Of a stretch of 64,000 bases of DNA, positions 53,191-63,933 are shown one piece after another. The notes beneath the pieces are model-generated. The model saw nothing but the letters and a program-made list of their open reading frames with translations, was not told the DNA's origin and made no database searches. Within the stretch, counting starts at the first letter, position 1; each line of letters opens with the position of its first letter. The position numbers and the translations under genes are program-made. Source of the stretch: CAWJLE01 sp963843645 (GTDB taxonomy: Bacteria; Chloroflexota; Anaerolineae; DAOTYC01); assembly GCA_963843645.1 (NCBI GenBank), contig CAWJLE010000005.1, positions 930,001 through 994,000 on the forward strand, given 5' to 3'.

Positions 53191-53197
53191 GGATAGC

Positions 53198-55398
53198 ATG
53201 TACAAGCGGATGTTTCTCTCTCTCGCCATGTTGGCCGCTGTCTTGACGCTCCTCGTGGCGTGTGGCCCGACGGCCACTCCCACCCCTACCGCGGCGCCGA
53301 CAGTTGCGCCCACTGAAGCGGCTCCGACCACGGCGCCTACGGAAGCGGCCACGCCGGCCCCGACTGTCGCGCCCACCGAGGCGGCCCCGACCTCGGCGCC
53401 TACGGAGGCGGCCACAGCTGCCGTCACCGAAGCCGTCACCGCGGCCGCGACGACCGAAGAGACGACGGAAGCCACATCCGCAGCCTCGACGGCTGCCCCG
53501 ACCGAGGAAATGACTGAGGCGACGTCCGCTGCCCCGACGACCGAGGCGACTGCCATGCTGGCAGCGACGGCGGAAGCCACAACCGCTGCGACGGCTGAAG
53601 CCACCGTCATGACGCCTGCGACGATGGAAGCGACAGCCACTCCGGCCGCTATGATGGCCGCTACGTCGGAGGCGACCACCGTAATGACAGCGACGGTGGA
53701 AGCCACGACTGCCGCAACGACAGCTGCCATGATGGCTGCGACAGCTGCGCCCAAGGTGGAGACGGCCGCAACCGCGCCGGCCGCCACGGCTGTTGCTCAG
53801 GCGGCTACGGAGACGGCCACGACCGCGCCCACGGCCCCTCCGGCCCCGACGGAGACGGCCACGACCGCACCAACGACTCCGGCGCCGACGGAGACGGCTA
53901 CCACCGCGCCCACGGCGACTCCGGCGCCGACGGAGACGGCTACCACCGCGCCCACGGCGACTCCGGCGCCGACGGAGACGGCTACCACCGCGCCCACGGC
54001 GACTCCTGCCCCGACGGACACGGCCACGACCGCGCCCACGGCGACTCCTGCCCCGACGGATACGGCCACGACTGCGCCCACGGCGACTCCGGCCCCGACA
54101 GAGACGGCCACGACCGCGCCCACGGCGACTCCGGCCCCGACGGACACGGCCACGGCCGCGCCCACGGCTAGTCCGGCCCCGACGGAGACGGCTACCACCG
54201 CGCCAACGGCGACTCCAGCCCCGACGGAGACAGCCACGACTGCGCCCACAGCGACTCCGGCCCCGACTGACACGGCTACGACCGTTGCTGCAGCTCCCGC
54301 CGCGACCGAAGCGATGACCGCGACTGTTCCGGCAATGACCGGAGCGATGACGGCGACGGTTGCCGCGACTGAGGTGATCAGCCCGGCGGTGACATCTGCC
54401 CCTTCCGCAACGGAGGTTGCCACGTCTACCGCGACCACCAAGCCGGCGTCGGAGCTCAAAGTGGGTCTGGTGACCGACGTTGGCGGTGTCAACGACAAGT
54501 CGTTCAACCAGTCGGCTTGGGCCGGCGTGCAGAAAGCGGCGCAGGAATTTGGGTTCCAGGCGAAGTTCATCGAGTCCAAGCAACCGACGGACTACGAAAA
54601 GAACATCGACCAATTTGCGACCGAGAACTACAATGTGATCATCACAGTGGGCTTCCTGATGGGGGATGCTACCGCCGCGAAGGCCAAGCAGTACCCCAAC
54701 ATCAAGTTCGCGATCATCGATTACTCCTACGCGCCGGCCGAAGCGGGCGGCCCAGACCCGTATACGACCGACCTGACGAACGTGACCAGCCTGATGTTCC
54801 GGGAAGACCAGGTGGGCTTCCTGGCGGGCGTGGTGGCGGCCGGCATCAGCAAGACCGGCACGGTGTGCTCCGTGTCGGGTATGCAGATTCCGCCGGTGGA
54901 GCGTTACGTCGTCGGCTACCAGAACGGCGCGAAGTGGTACGAACTCGAGCATCAAGACGTTGAACGTCTACATCCCGTCCTTCACTGATCCCGCCAAAGG
55001 CAAGGAAGCCGGGCAGACGATGATCGGGCAGGGCTGCGACGTCGTATTCGGCGTGGGCGGCAACACCGGCAACGGTGGCCTGCTCGCGGCGAAAGAGAAG
55101 AACCTGGCGGCCATCGGCGTGGACGTGGACCAGTACCTGACCTATCCGGAAGTTCGAGATGCCCTGGTGACCAGCGCCATGAAGAACGTCGACGTAGCTG
55201 TGGAGAACTACCTGAAGTCGGTCGTCGACGGTACCGTCAAGGCTGGCGTCCAGTTGGCGACCATCGAGAACGGCGGCGTCGGTCTGGCGCCGTATCACGA
55301 CTGGGATGAACAAGGTGCCTCAGGCGGTCAAGGATAAGGTCGCCGAAGCGACCGCGGGACTGAAGAACGGCACGATCAAGACCGGCTATACTCAGTAA
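53198..55398 (+). CDS. BMP/PnrA-type substrate-binding lipoprotein with long Thr/Pro/Ala linker (two frameshifts)
   Basis: The start at 53198 follows AAAGGAGG. A lipoprotein signal with Cys22 (LTLLVAC) is followed by about 390 residues rich in Ala, Thr, Pro and Glu, including tandem 14-residue units (APTETATTAPTATP). The BMP/PnrA domain starts near residue 416 (KVGLVTDVGGVNDKSFNQSA) and runs to the C-terminus with GVGGNTGNGGLL and DVDQYLTYPEV. Frames break near 54940 and 55300; joined, the protein is about 733 residues and ends at 55398. BMP family proteins bind nucleosides for ABC import. The linker is unusually long and may hold the binding domain away from the membrane. Confidence 0.88.
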
Positions 55399-55416
55399 CG
55401 CGACTAGACAATGACA

Positions 55417-55450
55417 AAAAGGGTGTTATCCTGCTGGGTAGCACCCTTTT
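55417..55450 (+). terminator. intrinsic terminator after the BMP lipoprotein gene
   Basis: AAAAGGGTG/CACCCTTTT outer stem with an extended inner stem, followed by TTTTCGTTTC. It lies between the binding protein and ATPase genes, so it may cause partial termination that favours the binding protein. Confidence 0.75.
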
Positions 55451-55550
55451 CGTTTCTGGGCCGATCTCCCGGCGAGAATGCGCACTTCAGGTCTTCAGTT
55501 CAAAAGGACAGAAGTAGAAATCTTCGTACGCGAAAAGCAAGGAGGGGACC

Positions 55551-57095
55551 ATGTCGCCCAGCCTGCAGGCCGTGGGCATCATCAAACGTTTTCCCGGCGT
55601 GATCGCCAACGACCAGTGAATTTCACCTGGACAAGGGCGAGATTCACGCGTTGTTGGGCGAAAACGGCGCCGGCAAGACCACCCTGATGAATATCGTCTA
55701 TGGGCTGTACCAGCCGGATGAAGGCCAGATCGGATCAACGGCCAGCCCGTGCACATCGACAGCCCGCACGATGCCATTGCCCATGGCATCGGTATGGTGC
55801 ACCAGCACTTCATGCTCGTTCCGCCCGCTGACCGTGACTGAGAATATCATTCTGGGCCAGGAAACGCTGTACGGCGCCAGCCGGGCAATGGGCCCGCTCG
55901 CCGTGCTGGATCGGCGTCGGCGCCGCGGCAGACATCCGTGCATTGGCCGAACAGTACGGTCTGGACGTCGACCCTGACGCGACAGTGCGCGATCTGCCGG
56001 TCGGCGCTCAACAGCGAGTCGAGATCGTCAAAGCGCTCTACCGCACAGGCCGAGATCCTGATCCTGGACGAGCCCACCGCGGTGCTGACGCCGCAGGAAG
56101 CGGACGATCTGTTCGAGATCATGAAGTCCCTGGTCTCGCAGGGCAAGAGCATCGTCTTCATTACCCACAAACTGCGCGAGGTGTTGGCCGTCTCCGACCG
56201 CATCAGCGTCATGCGTTCCGGCCAAATGGTGGGCCAGTGAAGCCGGCAGGAAGCCACGCCGCGAGCTGCTGGCTGAAATGATGGTCGGCCGCGAGGTCAT
56301 TCTGCAGGTGGATAAGTCGGCGGCCCATCCGGGAGAGGTCATTCTCTGCCGTCCGGGACCTGAGGTCGAGGACGACCGGCAACAGCTGGCGTTGGATGGC
56401 GTGACCTTGGAGGTGCGGCGGGCGAAATACTGGGCGTGGCGGGCGTGCAGGGCAACGGCCAGACAGAACTGGCGGAAGCGCTGACCGGCTTGCGCCACGT
56501 TCGGCGGGGCGAGATCGATATCCTGGGGCAGCGATACGCACCCATGCCACATCCGCGCCAGATCATCGAAGCTGGGACGGCCACATCCCCGAAGACCGCC
56601 AGAAGCACGGACTGGTGCTGACTATCCCGGTGTATGACAACCTGGTCTTGCGCACCTATTACCACGAGCCTTTTGCCCAGGGCATGACGATCAACTGACC
56701 CGGAGGCTTGAGGACAACGCCCAGGACCTGAGTCGACGATTTGACATCCGCACGCCGGGCATCGCCACGCCGACCGGCTCGCTGTCAGGCGGGAACCAGC
56801 AGAAGGTCATCGTGGCGCGCGAGCTGTCGCGGCCTGTCAAACTGCTCATCGCCAGCCAACCCACGCGCGGCCTGGATGTCGGCTCGCATCGAGTTCATCC
56901 ATCACCGGATCGTGCAGGCGCGCGACCAGGTGCGGCCGTGTTGCTGATCTCCGCTGAGCTGGATGAAATCCTGGGGCTGTCCGATCGGATTGCGGTCATG
57001 TACAAGGGCCGAATCCTCGACATGATGTCCGCGGCGGAAGCCTCGCGCGAGAAGCTGGGACTGCTGATGGCCGGCGTCAAGGAGGGCGAAGCATG
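55551..57095 (+). CDS. ABC transporter ATPase, two nucleotide-binding domains (many frameshifts)
   Basis: The start at 55551 follows AGGAGGGG. The first cassette has EIHALLGENGAGKTTLMNIV, a degenerate-looking signature region and ILILDEPTAVLTPQEADDL in neighbouring frames. The second cassette has GVQGNGQTELAEALTG and SGGNQQKVIVARELS. This double-cassette design matches RbsA/NupO-like ATPases that pair with BMP proteins. At least six frame changes occur in 1.5 kb (near 55612, 55725, 55910, 56045, 56235, 56570 and 56890). The order of motifs is intact, so sequencing errors are likelier than decay, though a pseudogene cannot be excluded. The 3' boundary with the permease is uncertain. Confidence 0.75.
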
Positions 57096-58462
57096 TCTAG
57101 CAGTGGATACGGGCACTGTCGAGCCCGAGTCGAGTTCAGTACCGGCTGGCGGCGCGAGCCTGCGCAGCGCGGGCATGCCGATCCTGGCGATCGTCACCGC
57201 CTTCGTCCTGGGCGCCATCATCATCTGGATGACCAGCGGACAGCTGGACACGGTGCATTCTGCCTATTCCGGCCTGGCCGACGGCGCGTTGTTCAAGCAG
57301 CGCGGCCTCAGTGAGTCGCTGATCGCCACCAGTCCGTACATCCTGGCCAGCCTGGCCGTTGCCTTGGGTTTCAAGGCCGGCCTGTTCAACATCGGTGCGG
57401 AAGGCCAGTTCTACATCGGCGCATTGGCCTCGGTGTGGGTTGGGTACCACTTCGCCGGGCTGCCGGCTATCATCCATTTGCCGCTGGCGCTCCTGGCGGC
57501 GGCGCTCTCGGTGGGGCCGCCTGGGCGGCCGTCCCGGCTATTTGAAAGCCAAAACCGGTGCGCACGAGGTCATCACGACGATCATGCGCAACTACGTCGC
57601 ATTCCGCCTGACCGAGTTTATGGTCAACGGACCGATGAAGGACCCCACGTCGACGGTGCCCAAGACGCCGCGATATCGCGGCCACAGCGGAGCTGTGGAA
57701 GCTGTGGGAGATCCTGCAGCGTCTGCAGGACCCGCTCAACGCGCTGGGTGCGGCGATCGTTCTGGGTCTCGTTGCACTCTTCCTGTTCGTTGGATTCAAG
57801 GCTGGCCGGGGGTCCGGACCGGTTCCATTCGAATCGCCGAGCGGAGCCCGACCGATGTATGGGGTCGCAGCGGCGTGGCTGTAGCCAGCTTCTTTGCGCT
57901 GCCCATTCTGACCAACGCCTGGTGGCCGTTCATGGATACCAAGGACCGGCTTCACATCGGCCTTCTTCTTGGCGTTGCGGCGGCCGTGTTTACCTGGTGG
58001 CTGCTGTACCGGACCACGATCGGCTTCGGGATGCGGACGATCGGCGCGAATCCCGATGCGGCCCGCTACGCCGGCATCAATGTCGGGCGCAACATCATGC
58101 TGGCGATGGTTCTCTCCGGGGCGCTGGCCGGTGTGGCGGCGACGGTGGAGATTCTGGGCCTGGAGCACAACCTGCCGGTCTTCTTCTCGTCCGGTTATGG
58201 CTTCGACAGCATCGCGATCGCATTGGTGGCGCAAAACAATCCGTTCGGCATCCTGCAGCGGCCTTCCTGTTTGGCGCGATGCGCAACGGGGCCGACCTGA
58301 TGGAGCTGAGATCGGGCGTGTCCAAGTATGTGATTTCCTGCTGCAGGCCTCGTGTTGCTGTTCGTGGCTGCGCCGGCCATGGTCCGAGCTGGCTGTATCG
58401 TTTGAAAGGTCGAGCCCGCCGCCGAAGAAGAGGCGCCGTTGACGCGCGGCTGGGGAGGATGA
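57093..58462 (+). CDS. ABC transporter permease, BMP-type (frameshifted)
   Basis: A branched-chain/nucleoside-type permease of about 450 residues. Recognisable blocks include GFKAGLFNIGAEGQFYIGAL, ITTIMRNYVAFRLTEFMVNG, GANPDAARYAGINVGRNIML and FDSIAIALVAQNNPFGI. The exact start is unclear; ATG 57093 is followed at once by a frame change. Further breaks lie near 57530, 57690, 57850, 58255 and 58340. The end is taken as the TGA at 58460-58462, in the frame encoding VEPAAEEEAPLTRG. The family pairs with a second permease, which follows 1 bp later. Confidence 0.75.
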
Positions 58463-58463
58463 C

Positions 58464-59576
58464 ATGACGTCGAGAAACACCGTCCCGGGGGCCATCGCGC
58501 ATCGTCAGAACGCCGCTGCGTTGAGTCCGCTACTCTCGATGGCCTCTTTGGCGTGCTTGGGTGCGTGTACTTCTTGATCAACCTATTGATCGGCGGGCAG
58601 TGCGGCGGGCAGTTGCGTCGATCAGCACACTTCGCAGATGGTCCGGGTCGGCACGCCCATCGCCCTGGCCGCCTACTGCGCGGTGCTCTGCGAACGGTCG
58701 GGCATAATCAACATCGGCATCGAGGGTCAGATGCTCATGGCGGCGATGATCGCTTACGGCGTCAACGTGTACCTGTGGAACTCCTTGAAGGCCGGCGGAA
58801 TGGACCCGTCGGCGGCGGGTAACCTCAGCCGTTGGGTGGCGCTTCTGCTGGCGACGTCGGGCAGCGCGCTCCTGGGCATGCTGCACGCCGTCACCTCGAT
58901 CAGATTCCGCGCCGACCAGATCATCAGCGGCACCGTGCTCAACATCCTGGCCCTCGGCCTGACGGGTTACCTCTACCGGCAGTTCCTGGCGCAAAACGTA
59001 CCCGCGGGGCCGGGCACTTTCCCAGCTCTTCGATTTGCCGCTTCCTGTCGCAGATCCCGGGTCCTGGGGCCGATCTTCTTCGGCGGGCCAGAAACCGATC
59101 GTGTACATGATGTTGGCTTTGACGTGCGCTGCATTTCGTCTTGTTCTACACCCAGTGGGGCCTGCGCACACGGGCGGTGGGCGAACACCCGAAGGCGGCG
59201 GACACGCTCGGAGTAGACGTCATCTCTACACGCTACATCAACGTGCTGCTCGGCAGCCTCATCGCCGGCCTGGGCGGCGCCTGGTTCACCCTGGAGGCGG
59301 TCGACGTCTTCAACCCAATGATGACGAACGGCCTGGGCTTCATTGGCTTGGCCGCGATGATCGTCGGCAATTGGATGCCTCTGGGGGCGCTGTTCGGGGC
59401 GTTCATCTTTGGTCTGGGCAGCGCGCATTCAGCCGTTGCTGTCCATCTTCCGACCGGACATTCCGTCCCAGTTCCCGCAGATGGTGCCGTATCTGTTGAC
59501 CATCATCGTGGTGACCGGCGTCGTAGGCCGCGTTATCCGCCGGCAGCCGAAGGCAAAGCCGTACACGAAGGAATGA
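58464..59576 (+). CDS. second ABC transporter permease, BMP-type (frameshifted)
   Basis: About 370 residues. The start at 58464 follows GGGGAGG. Family blocks are RVGTPIALAAYCAVLCERSG, GIINIGIEGQMLMAAMIAYG, DQIISGTVLNILALGLTGYL and GLGFIGLAAMIVGNW. The C-terminus reads GKPYTKE, stopping at 59574-59576. Frame changes occur near 58610, 59030, 59130 and 59430. Together with the lipoprotein, ATPase and first permease it completes a nucleoside-type importer. Confidence 0.78.
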
Positions 59577-59919
59577 CGTTCCTCCCCAAGTTCTGGAAGT
59601 CTCGAGAGACGCTGAAGTTTTCGGAACGCAGGAGTCCGAGCTGAAATCTCACTTCAGCGCAGTGCTGGGTGCGATAATGACCTGCCGGGCACTCCCCCGA
59701 CCCAAAGCCTGACCGTACGTGACTTCATACTATGTTCTCTTGCGGTAGAGAAAGTCCGATTGCTAGCCTTGACGTGAGTGGGCGGCCACCCGGCGCCATA
59801 CAAAATGAGAGTGTTTATCAATCTAATACGTCAATTTCAGCCCGGCATGCGTTTCGTGTAAAACTGTGTATAATTAAATAAAGCGGATCATAAGAGTGCG
59901 CAATCTCGGGAGGCCGTGC
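59577..59919. other. intergenic region upstream of the hybrid kinase
   Basis: About 340 bp with no gene. A short hairpin GCTGAA/TTCAGC near 59640-59658 may end the transporter operon. A TATAAT at 59869-59874 without a clear -35 could serve the hybrid kinase. Confidence 0.5.
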
Positions 59920-62534
59920 GTGAATTTGCGCGTGAAAGCCCTCATGATTGTCAGCCTGCCTGTGGCAGTGCTCATCGTAATCCTGGCTGTGTCATCACGC
60001 ATTATCGTGATGCAGGGTGTTTTGAGGCTGGAGCAACAGGCCGTGACCATGGACGTGGGGCGCATGCAGGCTGCCTTGTCGGAGGAAATATGGGCCTGAC
60101 TCGGTTGCTGCTGATTGGGCCGCGTGGGACGACGCCTATCAGTTCATGGCGGACCGGAATTCGACCTTCAAAGAAGCCAACCTCGTCGACGAGACCTTTT
60201 CCGGCCTGAATCTCAACCTGATGGTATGGGTCGATACGTCCGGACGATTGTTTTTGCCAAGGCCTACGACCCGCTCGCCCAGAAGGAGATCCCTCTGCCG
60301 GTCGATCTCGTGCGCGAACTGGGACCCGGCTCTGCGCTTCTGTGGCACCCGGACGTGGATAGCCACGTAACGGGGATCCTTCTTCTGTCTGGCGGCCCGA
60401 TCATGGTGGCTTCTCAGCCGGTAGTCACCAGCAAGGAGGAGGGCCCGATTCGGGGCACGCTCGTCATGGGGCGCAACCTGGATGCGCGCGCGATCAGGCG
60501 ACTGAGCGAAAGACTGCTGATGCCCGTAGAGATGCGCCGCCTGGACTCGGCGGACTTGCCCGCCGACTTCCGCGCCGTATCGTCTCGCTTGACCGGGGAT
60601 GGGCCGGCCGTCGTCAATCCGCTCGACAACGGACGGGTGGCAGGCTATGCTCTGCTAAACGACGTGAACCAGCAGCCGGCTCTCCTGCTGCGCGTCGACG
60701 AGCCGCGGGTGATCTACCAGCAAGGCCAGCTGGCGGTGGCATACGTCGGCCTGTCACTGCTCATTGTCTGTGCGGTCTTCGGCGGAGTGACCTGGTGGCT
60801 GCTGGAAAAGCAGATTCTGGAACGCGTGAGCGGCTTGAGCGGCGCGTGCAAAAGATCGGTGTGAGTCGCGATCTCTCGGCGCGGGTCGCGATGCGCGGCG
60901 GGGACGAGCTTTCCGGCCTGGCGGGATCAATCGATGGGATGTTGGAGCAACTGGAGCAGGCACAAACCGCGCTTCACGACAATGAAGGCCGGCTGAGCGA
61001 GATGGTGGCCGCTCTCAGCGTCTCTGAGGCCAACTATCGCTCCATTTTCGACTCGGCGAACGATGCCATCTTCGTCCAAGATGCAGCGACGGGGCGGATT
61101 CTGGACATGAACCAGGAAGCCTGCCGGACGTACGGTTGGTCGCTCGCTGAAGCCGCGAACATGGGCGCGGATGGTTTGATCTCCAGCGATCCATCGTACG
61201 CTCTGGACTCGGCGCTCGGTTATCTGGTCAAAGCCGCGACAGGTGAGCCTCAGGTCTTCGAGTGGCTGGCGAAGGACAGAGACGGACGAACGTTTTGGAC
61301 CGAGGTCAGTCTCAAGCGCATCGACATCGGTGGGCAGCTGCGCGTCCTGGCGATAGTTCGCGACATTTCCGAGCGGAAACGTCTGGAAGCGCAGTTCGTG
61401 CAAGTGCAGAAGATGGAGACTCTCGGCCGGTTGGCCGGCGGAGTGGCTCACGACTTTAACAATCTGCTGACCGCCATCGGCGGCTACGCGGCTCTGGCCC
61501 AAAAGGGGTTGAGACCGGAGGACCCGGCTGCGGCAGACGTGGAACAGGTTCTTAAGAATACACATCGCGCCGCCGGTTTGACACGGCAGTTGCTGGCGTT
61601 CTCCCGCCGACAGATCATCGCACCGCAGGTAGTGGACCTGAACAGCCTCGTGATGGACATGGACAAGATGTTGCGACGACTCATAGGCGAGGACATTGAG
61701 CTAACGACGACGCCTGGCAAGGGGGACGCACTCGTTCGGGTCGATCTGGTGCAGATGGAACAGGTGTTGGTGAACCTCGCCGTCAATGCGCGCGATGCAA
61801 TGCCGGGCGGTGGTAAGTTGACGATAGAAACGGCGCGGGTTCAGCTGGGAGCCGAATACGTTCGAACCCATCTCGAGGCTCAGCCGGGTGATTTTGTCAT
61901 GTTGGCTGTGACGGATACGGGTACGGGCATGAGCGACGACGTGAAGAATCATCTGTTCGAACCGTTCTTTACGACCAAGGACGCAGGCAGCGGTACCGGT
62001 TTGGGATTGGCCACAGTATATGGCATCGTCAAACAGCATCACGGCGACGTCAGAGTATATAGTGAGCTAGGGCATGGAACGACGTTCAAGGTCTATCTGC
62101 CCTATACCGATCCACCGGGCGCCGCGAGCAGCGACGAACCGCGCAACAAGGTGCGTGGCGGGCACGAGACCATCCTCGTGGTGGAGGATGAGGAAATGGT
62201 CCGGAAGGTCGCCCTCCGGGACTTGCACGAGCTGGGCTACGTCACATTGGAAGCCTCAGATGGTATCGAGGCTCTCAAGGTCGCCACGGAGTATCCGCAT
62301 TCCATTCAGCTCTTGCTGACCGACGTCGTCATGCCCCAGATGAGCGGCAAAGCTCTCGCCGATCAACTCAAAGCCTCTCGCCCGGACGTTAAGACGCTCT
62401 TCATGTCGGGTTACGCGGAAAGCGCCATCGTTCATAGGGGTGTGACGAACGACGGTTTTACGTTCCTGCAGAAGCCCTTCACCGCAGAAACGCTTGCCCT
62501 TAAAACCAGGGAGGTGTTGGATGGTCCCGGATGA
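59920..62534 (+). CDS. membrane hybrid histidine kinase, CHASE4-HAMP-PAS-HisKA-HATPase-REC (frameshifted)
   Basis: The start is GTG 59920, with GGGAGG upstream. One transmembrane helix (LMIVSLPVAVLIVILAV) precedes a CHASE4-type extracytoplasmic domain (WAAWDDAYQFM, SGLNLNLMVWVD) and a second helix (VAYVGLSLLIVCAVFGGV). HAMP, PAS, HisKA (GGVAHDFNNLLTAI), an intact HATPase (NLAVNARDAMP, DTGTGM, GTGLGL) and a C-terminal receiver (phospho-acceptor in LLLTDVVMPQMSG) follow. Frames break near 60097, 60240 and 60845; corrected length is about 870 residues. It is the intact counterpart of the degenerate kinase at the left edge. It overlaps the next gene by 14 bp. Confidence 0.88.
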
Positions 62535-63702
62535 CTTCACTTCTGCCACCGTACCGCCGTCGTCGCGGACGGGGCGCTCTTTGCTGCCGGACCTCCCAGG
62601 CGCCCAGCCCCCTTCGTTGCAGATGGCGCTGATCGAAAACCTGCATCAGGGCGTGCTGGTGCAGTGTGGTGCCGAATGCGCTCTGGTCAATACGAAGTTC
62701 TGTGAAATGTTCGGCCTCGTGTCCCCAGCGGAGATCATAGGGCGCCCGTGCAGCGAGGCGCTGGATGCCGCCAGCTGGCTGTTCGTCGATCCGGTGGCTT
62801 TCCTGTGTGGTATGCGCGATCTGCCTGCTGCCGGACAGACGTCGACCGGTGAGGAACTGGCCCTGGTGGATGGGCGTACCTTCGAGCGTGATTACATCCC
62901 AATTCAGCTGGGCGATCAGCACGAGCATCTGTGGCTTTACCGTGACACCACGGAAGGCAAGCGAGGGGAGCGGATTTTGCTTCAAGCCGAGGAACGCTTT
63001 CGCCTGGCTGCCAAATGCGCCAGCGATCTGATCTACGAATGGGACCTGCTTTCGAATCGGATGCGCTGGTTCGGTGACATCGATGACCGGCTGGGATACG
63101 AAGCAGGCCAATTCCCGCGCACGAGACGGGCTTGGGAAGAGGCGATCCATCCGGCAGACCTCCAGCGAGTCCGGCAGATGGTCGAGTGGCATCTTGCGGA
63201 GCGTGAGCCTTATCGTGAGGAGTACCGCGTCTGTTGCAGGGACGGGGCCGTTCTCTACTGGGCTGACAGCGGAACGGCGGTTTGGGATGAGCACGGGCAA
63301 GCCTACAAGTGGATCGGAGTTCACACGGACATCACCGAGCGCAAACGGGCCGAAGAGGAGGCCAGGAGCGCCCGCGCGGAGCTGGAGACGCGCGTGGAAT
63401 CGCGCACGCTCGAGCTGTCCGCAGCCAATCAACTGCTCCGACAGGAAATCGCTGAGCGCCGGCGAGCCGAACAAGAGCGCGAAAAACTTATAGAGGAGCT
63501 ACAGGACGCGTTGAACAGCATTAAAACACTCAAGGGACTGATACCGATCTGTGCGTCGTGCAAGAAAATCCGCTCTGATGAAGGCTACTGGCAGCAGATC
63601 GAAGAGTACATTCGCGATCACTCCGATGCGGAGTTCAGCCATGGCCTCTGTCCGGATTGTGCGCGGAAGCTGTACCCGGCATATTATCCGGAAGACGAGT
63701 AA
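62521..63702 (+). CDS. PAS-domain protein with C-terminal CxxC/CxxC motif
   Basis: A 393-residue protein; start at 62521 after GGGAGGTG, overlapping the hybrid kinase. An N-terminal PAS-like region (about 35-135) is followed by a PAS/PAC domain (about 150-275, ending ITERKRAEEE), a coiled coil (residues 275-340) and a C-terminal motif ICASCKKIR...GYWQQIEEYI...HGLCPDCARKLYP. This four-Cys tail recurs at the end of many PAS sensors and probably binds a metal. There is no kinase or other output domain, so it may act as a sensory partner of the hybrid kinase. Confidence 0.85.
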   Translation: MVPDDFTSATVPPSSRTGRSLLPDLPGAQPPSLQMALIENLHQGVLVQCGAECALVNTKFCEMFGLVSPAEIIGRPCSEALDAASWLFVDPVAFLCGMRDLPAAGQTSTGEELALVDGRTFERDYIPIQLGDQHEHLWLYRDTTEGKRGERILLQAEERFRLAAKCASDLIYEWDLLSNRMRWFGDIDDRLGYEAGQFPRTRRAWEEAIHPADLQRVRQMVEWHLAEREPYREEYRVCCRDGAVLYWADSGTAVWDEHGQAYKWIGVHTDITERKRAEEEARSARAELETRVESRTLELSAANQLLRQEIAERRRAEQEREKLIEELQDALNSIKTLKGLIPICASCKKIRSDEGYWQQIEEYIRDHSDAEFSHGLCPDCARKLYPAYYPEDE

Positions 63703-63729
63703 GGGAACGTCTCCCGCAGTCGTCCTATT

Positions 63730-63753
63730 GGGCCACCCAAGGATGGGTGGCCT
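63730..63753 (+). terminator. possible terminator of the kinase/PAS operon
   Basis: A 9-bp perfect stem (GGCCACCCA/TGGGTGGCC) with an AGGA loop, 27 bp after the PAS gene stop. There is no T-run, so function is uncertain. Confidence 0.45.
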
Positions 63754-63791
63754 GCCAGCCTTTACTCGTGACGTATATCCGAATAGTTGTA

Positions 63792-63820
63792 TTGTCATGG
63801 GCCATTTCCTGTGGTATAAT
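63792..63820 (+). promoter_or_regulatory. sigma-70-type promoter near the right edge
   Basis: TTGTCA (63792-63797) and TATAAT (63815-63820) with a 17-bp spacer. The likely target is the partial gene at 63934. Confidence 0.7.
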
Positions 63821-63933
63821 ACCTCTGGGTTGCTCTTCTCCGTCGTATCGATGGCATCCGTTTTCGTGTTGTTACCTCGGTGTCCCAGTCCGCCCTTTGC
63901 CTGCCAGTGCAGCAGCCCATTGCGAGGAATCGA

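Larger units (their letters stand above)
52837..53197. other. divergent intergenic region between phoB and the BMP transporter
   Basis: About 360 bp. It contains the promoter and structured leader of the BMP transporter on the plus strand. No convincing phoB promoter hexamers or Pho box were found on the minus strand. Confidence 0.55.

Noticed and set aside
53063..54955. A 630-codon minus-strand frame rich in Arg and Gly opposite the BMP lipoprotein
   Set aside because: It is the antisense of Ala/Thr/Pro repeats. The plus-strand gene has promoter, ribosome site, lipobox and a BMP domain.
55551..59576. Decayed ABC transporter operon as a true pseudogene set
   Set aside because: The frameshift density is high, but every motif is present in order and no large deletions or transposons are seen. 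Similar one-base errors affect essential genes in the window, so assembly error is preferred.
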